This document shows positions 25,301 to 37,344 of a stretch of DNA of 64,000 nt, piece after piece. Origin of the DNA: Sthenelais limicola (Eukaryota; Annelida; Polychaeta; Phyllodocida; Sigalionidae); NCBI GenBank assembly GCA_942159475.1, contig OW804094.1:48542966-48606965 (forward strand). The letters run 5' to 3'. The notes under the pieces were generated by a model. It was given only the letters and a program-made list of their open reading frames with translations, was not told the DNA's origin and ran no database searches. Each line of letters starts with the position of its first letter. Position 1 is the first letter of the stretch. The translations under genes were made by a program, and so were the position numbers.

Positions 25301-26925
25301 TCTATATATTACCTGTATGTGTATCATAGTGGATGCCTTGAGGGCCTGTTCTATATATTACCTGTATGTGTATCATAGTGGATGCCCTGAGGGCCTCCCT
25401 TACTCAACCATATGCCCTGAGGGCCTGTTCTATATTCTCTCCATGTGTATCATGTAGTGGATGCCCTGAGGGCCTGTTCTATATATTACCTGTATGTATA
25501 TCATATAATGGATGCCCTGAGGGCCTCCCCTACTCAACCATATGCCCTGAGGGCCTGTTCTATATATTACCTGTATGTGTATCATAGTGGATGCCCTGAG
25601 GGCCTCCCTTACTCAACCATATGCCCTGAGGGCCTGTTCTATATTCTCTCCATGTGTATCATAGTGGATGCCCTGAGGGCCTCCCAATCTCAATAATATG
25701 CCCTGAGGGCCTGTTCTATATTCTCTCCATGTGTATCATAGTGGATGCCCTGAGGGCTTCCCTTACTCAACCATATGCCCTGAGGGCTTGCTCTATATAT
25801 TACCTGTATGTGTATCATGTAGTGGATGCCCTGAGGGCCTCCCCATCTCAATAATATGCCCTGAGGGCTTGTTCTATATTCTCTCCATGTATATCATGTA
25901 GTGGATGCCCTGAGGGCCTGTTCTATATATTACCTGTATGTATATCATATAATGGATGCCCTGAGGGCCTCCCCTACTCAACCATATGCCCTGAGAGCCT
26001 GTTCTATATATTACCTGTATGTGTATCATAGTGGATGCCCTGAGGGCTTCCCTTACTCAACCATATGCCCTGAGGGCCTGTTCTATATTCTCTCCATGTA
26101 TATCATGAAGTGGATGCCCTGAGGGCCTCCCAATCTCAATAATATGCCCTGAGGGCCTGTTCTATATTCTCTCCATGTATATCATATAATGGATGCCCTG
26201 AGGGCCTCCCCATCTCAATAATATGCCCTGAGGGCCTGCTCTATATATTACCTGTATGTGTATCATGTGTGTATCATGTAGTGGATGCCATGAGGGCCTC
26301 CGCATCTCAATAATATGCCCTGAGGGCCTGTTCTATATTCTCTCCATGTGTGTCATAGTGGATGCCCTGAGGGCTTCCCTTACTCAACCATATGCCCTGA
26401 GGGCCTGTTCTATATATTACCTGTATGTGTATCATAGTGGATGCCCTGAGGGCCTGTTCTATATATTACCTGTATGTGTATCATAGTGGATGCCCTGAGG
26501 GCTTCCCTTACTCAACCATATGCCTGAGGGCTTGCTCTATATATTACCTGTATGTGTATCATGAAGTGGATGCCCTGAGGGCCTTCCCTACTCAACCATA
26601 TGCCCTGAGGGCTTGTTCTATATTCTCTCCATGTGTATCATAATGGATGCCTTGAGGGCCTTCCCTACTCAACCATATGCCCTGAGGGCCTTCCCTACTC
26701 AACCATATGCCCTGAGGGCCTGTTCTATATATTACCTGTATGTGTATCATAGTGGATGCCCTGAGGGCCTTCCCTACTCAACCATATGCCCTGAGGGCCT
26801 GCTCTATATATTACCTGTATGTGTATCATAGTGGATGCCCTGAGGGCCTGTTCTATATATTACCTGTATGTGTATCATAGTGGATGCCCTGAGGGCCTGT
26901 TCTATATATTACCTGTATGTGTATC
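22320..26925. repeat. Minisatellite array with GCCCTGAGGGC core and 491-bp higher-order unit
   Basis: About 4.6 kb of tandem repeats. Every subunit begins (A)TGCCCTGAGGGC and continues in one of three ways: CTGTTCTATATATTACCTGTATGTGTATCATAGTGG (about 50 bp); CTCCCCTACTCAACCAT (about 30 bp); or a variant with ATTCTCTCCATG. Subunits combine into higher-order repeats: identical landmarks recur at 23893, 24384, 24875 and 25366, exactly 491 bp apart, and a 209-bp sub-period is seen at 23071/23280 and 23684/23893. The core is a near-perfect palindrome with a one-base centre. The array is open in several frames at once, but frames shift between units (491 is not a multiple of 3), so I do not call protein-coding genes here. 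Confidence 0.95.
23490..23682. mobile_element. 193-bp TA-flanked MITE inside the minisatellite
   Basis: The ends CCGTAGTGGCCCGTT and AACGGGCCACTACGG are exact inverted repeats. TA is duplicated on both sides (23488-23489, 23683-23684), and removing the element restores the satellite phrase ACCTGTATGTGTATC. A TA target is typical of Tc1/mariner-related MITEs. Confidence 0.9.
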
Positions 26926-27620
26926 TGTAACGATTCCATTATGAAGATTTCCATTGAGCTCCGGATAGCTCCGGATTGACCTGGACCCGGACCTCCGCCT
27001 CTGGGTAGTTCCTCCGGATCCCACTAGGATATTCGTTGCAACCATAGATGATATTTGCAGTTTATATTATTTGTTGAATTTATCATTAATTAACTATTCA
27101 TTTGATTTCATCCGGACTTTGACCATGATGTTCATTACATATTTCTATAATTATTTATGTTCAACTTTGCATTTATGTGATTATTATATTTATTCCATTA
27201 TTCCTGAATTATGTTGCAAACATAATGTTTCCTTGGTTTGAAAATCATTCATATCTCGATGTACCTGTTCATTTATCGGGTTGAGGAGCAAGGTCTTCAA
27301 CCCAACGCACAAGGAGGAATAAAGGGAACATATGAAAGAAGTATTTCACTCTTGATGTTTTATCTCGGATCCGCGCTTGGAACATAGAATATTTCAACCC
27401 TTGGTCCTTTGGAACTTTAATATAATCCGGCCACTATAGTTCCTTTTCCCCCCATCTCCTGCTATCGATATTCATAATATATTTATTCTCGCAGAAGTAA
27501 ACCTATACGATCACGAAATATCATTATTTAATATCGATTAATATTAAGCCGGAGCTGAAACACAGATGTACAACGATGGCCACAAAGACATTGGAAAGAA
27601 CATAGGCAAGAATCGCAACA
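26926..27620. mobile_element. Solo LTR (about 695 bp) inside the minisatellite
   Basis: The segment begins TGTAACGATTC and ends GAATCGCAACA, so it has TG...CA ends and imperfect terminal inverted repeats. TATC flanks both sides (26922-26925, 27621-27624), and the satellite phrase resumes exactly after it. An AATAAA word occurs near 27317. There are no internal gag or pol frames, which fits a solo LTR left by recombination. The retroelement clade is not determinable. Confidence 0.7.
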
Positions 27621-27840
27621 TATCATAGTGGATGCCCTGAGGGCCTCCCCTACTCAACCATATGCCCTGAGGGCCTGTTCTATATATTACCTGTATGTGT
27701 ATCATATAGTTGATGCCCTGAGGGCCTTCCCTACTCAACCATATGCCCTGAGGGCCTGTTCTTTATATTACCTGTATGTATATCATATAGTGCATGCCCT
27801 GAGGGCCTGTTCTATATATTACCTGTATTTATTATACCTC
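27621..27840. repeat. Minisatellite, second block
   Basis: Continuation of the same repeat family after the solo LTR, with the same core and the CCTACTCAACCAT and TATATTACCTGTATG subunits, before the array breaks down at about 27830. Confidence 0.9.
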
Positions 27841-28382
27841 TGGGAGGGATGATATGGAAAGCCATAGGCTACAGCATAGGAAAACCATATTACCCTCTGG
27901 GCGGTATTTACATATCATATTGCCCTCTGGCGGAATTTTTGTTGAAAAAATAGTCCCATGTTCGAATCCTTATTTTCTCTATTTAGATAATTATTTTCAC
28001 GGAGCGATTTTCCTGCACAGCACATGTTTTGATTTTGCGAAGCTTAGCCATAGGGATCCCTAGGTTCACTCGGTAAACCGTCGATCGTTTTCCCGATTTT
28101 CTCTCGAAATAATAAACCTATGAACTTTAAATGAAAAGTTTAATCGAAGATTCATATGTAAAAATGCGATTTTGCTAAATAATTAACCGAAAATTAACCG
28201 AAATAACGATTCAAAATAGAACTATATTCTGAAGGACTTGTCACAACCCTGCAAGTCTAGCGCGCATTGATATGTACGGATTCCAAAGACCCAGAACTAT
28301 AAACAAGATCAGGTGGGAGGGGCAGTGTAAATGCACGTTTTGCCTTCGATTTTCATCGAATTACAACCATTTTCTAGCTAAA
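27841..28382. other. Unique segment between satellite blocks; possible promoter
   Basis: Non-repetitive sequence between two satellite blocks, with no clear exon. If the ATG at 28383 is used, this segment would contain the promoter and 5' UTR of the OTU-MULE gene. Microhomology to GCCCTCTGG near 27890 and 27920 looks like degraded satellite. Confidence 0.35.
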
Positions 28383-31300
28383 ATGACGGAAAATGGAGGT
28401 ATAATAAATACAAAATTGACTGGTGGGCTTGTGGGAGGTGGTTATCTCCCTTGGGCTACCTAATTTCGAAATTAGTGCACCCGCGGGAGATAACCACCTC
28501 CCACAAGCCCACCAGTCAATTTTGTCTATGTATATCATATAGTGGATGCCCTGAGGGCCTCCCCTACTCAACCATATGCCCTGAGGGCCTGTTCTATATC
28601 CTCTCCATGTATATCATATAGTGGATGCCCTGAGGGCCTGTTCCATATATAACCTGTATGTATATCATATAGTGGATGCCCTGAGGGCCTCCCCTACTCA
28701 ATAATACACCCTCGGGCCTGATCTATATATTATCTGTATCCATCATAGTCCTGAGGGCTTAATTTCATTCTTGAACACTTGCTTCCACATCCTCACACCC
28801 TAAACATGTTATATTTTCTGACAATTATCTAGTACTAGTATCAATCTAGTAATTATCACTTTGTTCAATCACAGATTTTCCTTACAATCTCGAGCTCTCA
28901 TCTGTGGAGGAACTTTCGCCTGATGAAAAGTCTGAGATCTGGAAAACAATTGAGGCAGCCTTAAACAGTACAGAAGTACTTGAACGTGTTATACGTGGAA
29001 CTGAAAACGGTACTATTGTATTCCTTACATACTTAATATTATCATTTAATGATATTGAGTCACTCATTATGTTACAAACACTGTATCCCTGTTTGATTTG
29101 ATATAATAGAATGCTTGCCAACCAATGTCATTATTAAGAAAATGATTTTTTATTTTCTATCAACTGCTGTTGAACTATACTTGGGTGAACATTCTATTTC
29201 TACATCAATTTTTATGTGCAATCACAAACATCTAATTCCTCGCAACTCAATAAAACAAAACACATCCCTTTTGCTTTAATCTTTTATCTAAACTTGTTAC
29301 TCATTTTTTATGGATGATTTTGCCATTTACAGAACAATCCTTAAGTTTCAATATTATTATGCTTCTACATGTTCTTTTGGAAGATCTATCCGATGACCGG
29401 CAAAAGATTTTGTCCAACATAAGGCGCTGTCAATCTGGGTATGCAGATATCCAAAACACACTGAGGGATGGATCTGGTGAGCTAATCTCTTTATTTCAAA
29501 TTAATGGTAGAGCTTTGATCTGAATGATGGCAACCAATCTGGTATTTTTCAGGCTTTTCAGGTATTTTTATGGTTTCAGTTGCTTAGAAATTTGCACTTG
29601 TTGCTACGCAACTCATGCAGTATTCACGCTCCTCCAACCAACTTGTTAGTTAACCTGTATTCACGTAATCAAATCAAAGAATAAAAGCGGGCATAACAGT
29701 AACACCTTGTTCAAAGTTGATTTCACGCCAGATCTTAGATTTCTTCTAAGATAAATATATTTCATTTAGGTGTTCGGTGCCATGAACCTTCATCCCTTCA
29801 GTCTCGACTTTTGGAGAGTTTAGAGCCGCAAACCATTCTGGAGAGAAACCTCAAATTAGCAGGATTATGTCTCCTCGGTCAGACTCCAGGAAATGGCAAC
29901 TGTTTTTTTGAAGCTGTTTCAAGTCAGCTTCAAAGGTTGAATCTGCCATATATGTCCCCTGCAGAGTTGAGAGCTCGTGCAGTGGAATATATTGCAGTCA
30001 ATCCCACCTACAAGGTTTGAATCGTCCCATTGACTACATTTAACATCTTTTCAACACATAAAAATCAATACCTAATGTGAATCACTATGTAACATTAATC
30101 AATGCCATGAACATTTGGTTGGAATGCAAAACCACAGTTTATGTTAACAGACAATATTTTCCATTTGACTCTTGTAGAAGAACAAACAAATGTTCCCCTA
30201 TGGTAGGGGAATCTGTGATAATTCTGTAATTAATTTAAAATCTCTAAAATTACAGGGCCCAGATGGAGAAGTAAACTTCTCCGATTTCACTGGAGGCAAC
30301 CTGGCAGGTTACTTGCAGAAAATGGCCATTTCAGGAGAGTGGGCAGACAGCCTTATTGTAATCGCTACCGCAAGGATGCTGAAAAGAGATATATTAATTG
30401 TCACAAGTGTCCCGTCAGCTGGTCCAGATGAGGCCATAGTTTGGATCATGGGCCAAGACAACTTCGCTGCAGATCCCCTTCTTCTGGGTCATCTCCATGA
30501 AAAACACTATGAGTCACTACAGCCATGTGGTAATTATTGCATTTATTATTATTTATTATTATTCTTTGTTTTCGATTATAAACTAGAGATTCTCTACACG
30601 GTTTTATAAAGACCCTTGATATGTTTTTTATTATTCTATTTTACATGCGATGCTGTGACATTCCGTTCCTAATGTTATTAAAGGGTATTAAATTACATTA
30701 ATTAGATTCAAGGGCAAATGAGAAATCTATATCATCCAGCAGTGCAGATTATGACAATGATATTCCTCAAGAGCTGCCATCGGAATTATCAACCACATGT
30801 ACATTCAAAGGAGGTACCAACATATGCATTATTTTATATTCTGTGATTATGTGTTCATATAAATGCATAATCAAGTCATAATCATAATCATTGTATAAAT
30901 CTATCATCAAATATACACACAATATTAAGAAATATAACATGTTATATTTTATTTAATCACATCGAATATCTTATACTGGCTTGTGTATACATTGCATTAT
31001 GTATACATTGCATTCAATGTAATTATTTTATTTCCAGTGTTAGCTGATGAAATGAATGGAATGTTTTGTGATTACATTCGACAAAGATATTGTAATAGAG
31101 GCATTAATGAGGATACAGAGTTGCTCATCTATGAAGTCAAGTAAGGACACTATATATTCAAAAACAATAATAATTGCATTTAAATATACTCTTAAACAGC
31201 TGAAGTTTTGTCATTAACTCAAATTGAACAACTGAACTCATAAAGAAAAAAAAATGTGACCTTAGCTAAAATAAAAATTATTCAGGCTTGACATGAAAGA

Positions 31301-34300
31301 AGACAATATCACAGAGGCGTACTTAGAAATGGCAGACAATGAAGGTCATGGCAATTTTATTCAGTGCCATTCAAATAAAAAAGAGGGCCCTATTCAGTAT
31401 TTCTGTGATAGGTATGTGCATTTCACCTATTATTCTTGGTTTTTAACATTATATTTGTCATCATCATTTATTCTTACCGACTTAATATATCAAGATGTCT
31501 TAATTATCATATGATACCTAAATACTTGCGATTATTTTTCTCTTGTTGGCATTATATCAGTCATCAAATCCACTTCTACTAAATTTAGGCATAGAGCACC
31601 TACTGGTAGGAAAAGGGGAGCAAGTGTGACACGAGCCAATGGATGTCCCGCTTATATTTCTCTAAGGTAATGTTGTCACACATAATGATCTCGCAGAATC
31701 AACCATCAGCCAATTTGCAATGATGCTGTAATCATGAGCAATCATGCAAAACCGGAAAACATATTAGAAAGGTTATCGAGTTGATTATGTGTATTTGGTA
31801 TCACTAAGAAATATTGCATTTTTATGACCAAATTCATGTAATTTCCCTGACTTTATTCCTTCCCAGGCATTGTAAACATGTGTAAACAAAATTAATTATT
31901 TGAGGAAGATCTTCATTCGCTTTAATTACAGCTTGTTTATTATGATAATATCATATAATATTATTATATGAAACAAACTTCGCTTATCTATGCATTTCAG
32001 ATATGTCACCAATAATGAGAGAAAAGCGCTCATTGTGCGCAGAAAATTAACACATATGGGTCATAATCCAAGTGATCCGAATGAAAAATGTGTCGCCCAA
32101 CTAGATCCGGACTTGGTAGTCATGATTAAAACCCTACTTGATCAGGTATGTTCATTATTGTTGGGATTGATATTGTTCTTCTATGAACTGTAAATCTAAT
32201 CTAAGTATAACCTCAAAAAGGAGGAACAACTGAATCTCAATGTGTACTTGAGTCTTAATTGGGAGACATCAATTATGTATTGATTTATTTGATATTAAGA
32301 TATAACTCAATGAGAGATGGATATAGGATGACGTATTCACAAAACATGAGTGCGTTGTTTTTCTGTTTTTCCCTCGCACACCTATCATGGCATAAAAGTT
32401 TATTCTGTGATTTGCCTAGAACTTCACTTTTCTACCTAGCTCCTACCTGTCTGGAGGCTAGCCACTTAATGACTTATCCCCCTTTCTCATTGGTTGTGCT
32501 GTACCAGACAATTAGGTTAGAGGGCTTATTTTTATATGATTGAATTTTCTTCTATTGTAGGGTAAAAAACCATTAAAAATACTGACAGCATGCTGGAAGT
32601 ATGCCAAGGAGAGGGGGCAGCATGATTTCGGAAATAGGAGGTATTATCCTACACAGACAGACATCAAAAATATTGCAGCGATACACCGCTCTACTAAACG
32701 GTAGCCTACATTACGCATAATACTATATCATATTATATTGTTGTAGTAGTTTTGCAATGCTCCACTTGGTGGCGGACCATAAAGGTCTAGTTTACTACTT
32801 TGATAATAAAGGTGCCCTGCGCTTGGGTTGTATGTATTTACATGCATTACCTTTATTTACTCTATTTCCCCTTACTTCATCATATGTAACCCTTTTCGTA
32901 TTACTCTTATAAAGTTCTCTGTTTCTATATTTTTCATTACCCTACTTTGTACTATGTGTATTGTTATTTACACCGGATTATGTTTATACCTTTGTTGTAC
33001 CACCCTTTACAAGGACGGATCCTTTGAGACTAGTCTATCCGAGTAGCCGGATTTCGGACTGACCGGTTGATCGGTCTGAAGAATAAAATGAGATACAGAG
33101 AATTGGGCTTTGTTAAGTTGTTTATTCGGATTGAGAGCGAATCACTACATTGTCATAAAATATAAGTCTTGTTACACATTGAATTTTTTCAATGTAATGT
33201 AGGCCTACTCCAAAATAACATTCTGCTATTGCTTTATTTTTAGGATTCACCAAAAGGATTCGGTGGCTGTGGATATTTTGTGCACCGAGGTATTGAAAGA
33301 CAAAATACTGTTCTATCAACCATTAGATGAGTAAGTATTTTGTCTTATGGTATTTTCCTCTGGTGTTAAACTAAAAGTTACTGTATGCTCATGAATATGT
33401 TTTGACTGCTTCTTAATTGATCATTGCATAGTTAGTTAAATAAATTATAATACATAATTTGAATTCTCCTTACTAAGTTTGGCGAAAAAGACACCATTGG
33501 TAATCGTTTACCAGAGCCAGAATCAATATAGGAGGATGTTAGATTTTGGCAAGAACGTGGTTTTTCTGGATGCCACATACAAAGGTTAGTTCAAATCTTC
33601 AATGCTTTCCTTTCATCCTATTTCTGTTAAGAACAGAACATAAACGTTTCTTTCTTGTTTGTACAGTATAGATCAGCTGGAAGAAACTGTCAAGAACGAG
33701 TTTACATTGTACTTTAGGACCCATATTTTGACAGGGACCTTTTCCGACTTCTTATCAGCCCCCCACTTTCATCCCTGTATTATACCATTAGTATATATAT
33801 ACGATTCATAATATACATGTCAATCATTTCTAATTATGCAATATAAAAAAAATATACCCAATAACATTATTTGGAATTGTTAAGGTCCTCTGAAAGAAAA
33901 TGTGTAAGCCAATATATATTTCAAAGTATACCATGTTCATAAACATTCGTTTTTCAGGTATCACAGCTTATGGTTATGCCTTTTACTGTCTTGTTGCCAC
34001 AAATGAAGCTGGTCACGGAGTGCCATTATTCTACATAATTACTTCACAAGATTCCACTGATAATCTGAAGCTTGGACTGACCATAGTAAGAGACAATGCC
34101 ATGAAACATGGGGCGGTATTTCAACCCAGGTATATGATTCATCCAAATCTTATACATACATATTCACCAACTCACTCCTGGCCTCACTCTGTCCTTAACA
34201 TCCCAATGCTTGACATTATTAACAAAATTTGTCATGTTTTCTTGATGCTATTGACACTTTCTTTAATAGGTCATTTATGATTGATAAGGATGTAAAAGAG

Positions 34301-35935
34301 CAGGCAGCCATACGAGAAGTCTTCCCTGATTCGGAAATTTTGTTCTGCTGGTTCCATGTGTTGCAGGTATTGTATTCTTAATTCTTAATTCAGTACATTA
34401 ACATTTAATTTGATAAAAACATTTACACCAGAAAAGAGTACATGACTATGAAGATGTATTTATTCCTGGTACAAGTATATAATATGGTGGAATACCTAGA
34501 TCAAATATGGGACGTAACTAATTAACAATGGGTGAGACAGTCCCTTACATGGGAGCTAACTAGGGGTGCCGTATTAGATTATGATTGTGATTATGATTGG
34601 CCAGATGAGGGCTAGCCAATGGGTGATCTGCATGTTATGTAATGGGTTAGCAAAATCGAAACGCCATAGCTTTATTACTAAAACATCTAGGGGTCACATT
34701 TTGATACATTATGACATTTAAAAAATTACACTCTTTTCATTATCTGTCCAAATATTGATCATTTGTTCACAGGCCATCTACCGATGGTTAAACAAACATG
34801 GATCTGGTGTGACTGGGAACAACTTAGCCGATGCGCGTCGGGATGTAATCAATTACGTTCGACGAATGAAGCATTGCTCAACAGTGAGTATCCCATTGTA
34901 CTCAATTTGAGTCATACTTTTATCTAATATCATCATGTAATATAAATTTGACACAAGATGCAAAACAAATTATCAGACACTTGTGCATGGACATTATAGT
35001 TTAACTATAATTCATTTCCTATCTAAAGGTTGAGGAATTCAATACTCTAGCCAATGAGTTAGAGGTACAAATGCCAACACCAGAGGTTGCCAGGTATATC
35101 AACGAAAACTGGGTAACAAAGGCAGAAATGTGGGCGAACTTTGGCCGGAGGTTTATGCATGAAAACCATGAGACAAACAACTTGGTTGAAAGGTCAGTTT
35201 TTGAAGTGTAAAGGATGATTTTATAATTAAACATAACCTTCAAAAAGCTTTACCGTCATTGAAACACAATTATTAATCTTTCTACTTTACATTTTACTTA
35301 TTGTTGCTGGTTCTGTAGGTAGAGTGGAGTGGCAAGGACCTACCTACAAGGTTCACTGGCCAATGATTTAACCTCACGATATATATATCAAAAGTATGCT
35401 TGCCTTTATTAAACTATTTATGCTCTGATATCTATATTCATAGGTTCTTCCTATCCATCAAGTACCATTATATGGAAGGCCGGGCAAATCAGAGAGTTGA
35501 TGATCTGTTGATGTTACTGAATGAAGAAGTGGAAACTCTCAATGAGTGAGTTGATTAAAAAAATGTTTCTTGTCAACTATTGTTGTTGTAATGTTTTGAT
35601 TAATCAAATCTCCTGGGTTCGTTTCAATTTTTCTATAAGACTACTGAATATTAACTATAATAACTCCTGCTATAGTTCACCTTTCAATATGAACAAAATC
35701 TTTTTCAGCTATATGGAAGGGTTATTTCGAGCAGGTCGATTACAAAAGAAATTGAGCAAATCAGCAGAGAGGTCCTTGAGTATTGCGCACAGTATGGTGA
35801 CGCAGGGTTGGAATGAAAAAACAGTATGGTTAAGTGATTACTGTTGTATCATGGCCTCACAGACTAAAGAAACAGTCAAATATAAAGTTGACCTCCTTCA
35901 TGGTATATGTGGGTGCCCAGGATCTGCTCAAAAAG
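28383..35935 (+). CDS. OTU cysteine protease - MULE transposase fusion gene, spliced
   Basis: Exons with GT/AG borders and continuous phase: 28875-29009, 29333-29476, 29770-30014, 30256-30529, 30706-30813, 31038-31140, 31286-31411, 31589-31666, 32001-32145, 32561-32700, 33244-33330, 33478-33584, 33958-34129, 34270-34366, 34773-34883, 35029-35192, 35444-35545 and 35709-35935. A proposed first exon, 28383-28398 (MTENG), joins in phase. The roughly 860 residues contain an OTU domain (Cys near residue 143 in GNGNCFFEAVSSQL, His near 264 in HEKHYESL); a Cys/His-rich FAR1/FLYWCH-like region (about 310-430); and a MULE DDE domain (D in VVFLDATYKG near 565, D in FMIDKDVKEQ near 632-634, the CWFHVLQ motif, and E in TNNLVERFF near 750). 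CGCP at the end looks like half of a SWIM zinc finger. MULE proteins cut and paste DNA; OTU proteins cleave ubiquitin chains. Whether this is an active element or a domesticated host gene is open. The 3' end is uncertain. Confidence 0.82.
28411..28524. repeat. Perfect 40-bp inverted repeat
   Basis: Arms 28411-28450 and 28485-28524 are exact reverse complements. The 34-bp loop itself contains TAATTTCGAAATTA, a smaller palindrome. It lies directly upstream of the third satellite block and, if the proposed first exon is right, within intron 1 of the OTU-MULE gene. Confidence 0.9.
28525..28765. repeat. Minisatellite, third block
   Basis: Another short run of the same satellite subunits, more diverged at its right end (TACACCCTCGGGCCTG), ending about 110 bp before the first well-supported OTU-MULE exon. 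Confidence 0.85.
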
Positions 35936-37344
35936 GTATATATTTTCTTGATTTTATGTTGTGGACCAAATTAATGATTGGTTTAAGCAAATCCAAAATC
36001 AGTTCATTTCATCGTATTGCACATGTTATATATAGGTACACATATAATTAAAGCCTAATATTGGTAGTATACCCCCCCCCCCCCCGATGCCGCTCCTTAC
36101 TACTGCGATACTGCATACCCTGCTCCCCCTCTTTCTCTCTCTCCCTCCCTCTCCAGGAGCTTCCCATCTTATAATTATGTATCCTCTCTCATCTCACTAT
36201 GCAGTTCGTTCAAATACAAAATATCCTGTAGGCCTATAGCATCTCCCTCTGCTCAGGAACTGGTTCGTTGGGTATCATGTAAAAATCCTTTTCATGATTT
36301 GTTTCCTTGGCCATTCTCAGAAAAGTCTTGCATTTCAGGGTTGGAAATCAAATAAAATGAAATTAAGATGAGAAGTTACGGTGGACAATATGTTTTAGTT
36401 TATTCCAGCGGAATTTAAATATCAAGAATTTTTTTTTTAAGAGTTAAGAATCTATTTTACTGGATTATGGTGATTTTTCATATCATTTTACGTTTTACAT
36501 ATCGGGGCACTGTGTCACCATTTCTCATGGGATTTTGATGATTTAAAATTCTCTGTGATGCTGACATGTTTGCGGTTCATTTGATATAATATATGAATTC
36601 ATGAGATGCGTAACATTGTGTAGACATTGTGAACATGGTCCGGAACGAAAACCGTCACCATAAATCTAAAAGTGCAAAATATACCAACGCACCCAACCAG
36701 AACGATACTGCGCACTCCCAGGATTATTGAGAATTTTTAATTTTTAAAATCCATTCATTATTGACATCAATGCAGACCATTTTAACACCCCTCCACTACA
36801 GAAAAAGCCCCACACACTTAGAGTTGACTGGCTCCGATGACCCCTCTCTCCTTTTTCATAATTTCCCATAATGCGATATCGCCCTCTAGGAATGCGATAT
36901 CGCAATGTTATTATTATAGTCACATTTGATACTCCATACTTGTTAGCAACGCAACGTTGCTCACACGCTCCTTTGACCATAGAACTGCCCTACTTTGACC
37001 TAGATGTTGTTAGCCTCTAAGCGTGAACCAAGAAACACTAGATTTTAAAGGAAGACTTTCCTGTAATTCAACATCTGTAAATAAAATCAGATTTATTTTA
37101 TTCATCATTAATCCTATAATATTAGAAATGTGTAAATTATATGGCGTTTCTGATAAGGTCTGTTTTCTTCGAGAGTAAAAGTATCCACTTCCGGTTTAGA
37201 ATGTAAACGTACCCGCGTGGAGAAGTGTCAGTAGTGCCAGGCATAAAACTAAGGACGTAAGGTAAGATATATTGTAATAAATGATCATACTGGCCACCAC
37301 AGTACTGTAGAGGAAGCGTCTATATACTAGCTGCCAGGATGTTA
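35936..37344. other. Downstream flank of the OTU-MULE gene
   Basis: The reading frame runs on past the donor at 35936 to a stop at about 36051, which would be an alternative 3' end. No exon with the missing C-x-H half of a SWIM finger was found. A poly-C run lies at 36071-36085, followed by C/T-rich simple sequence. The word AATGCGATATCGC occurs twice near 36870-36905. Confidence 0.4.

Noticed and set aside
22325..26831. Dozens of overlapping 60-80 codon frames reading MDALRASPTQPYALRACSIYY and similar
   Set aside because: They are translations of the minisatellite in several frames at once. Higher-order units of 491 bp shift frame, and there are no splice or start contexts, so I treat them as repeat artefacts.
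22320..28765. CRISPR-like array
   Set aside because: The repeat core is short and spacers are themselves repeated. The locus is in an intron-bearing animal genome with no cas genes.
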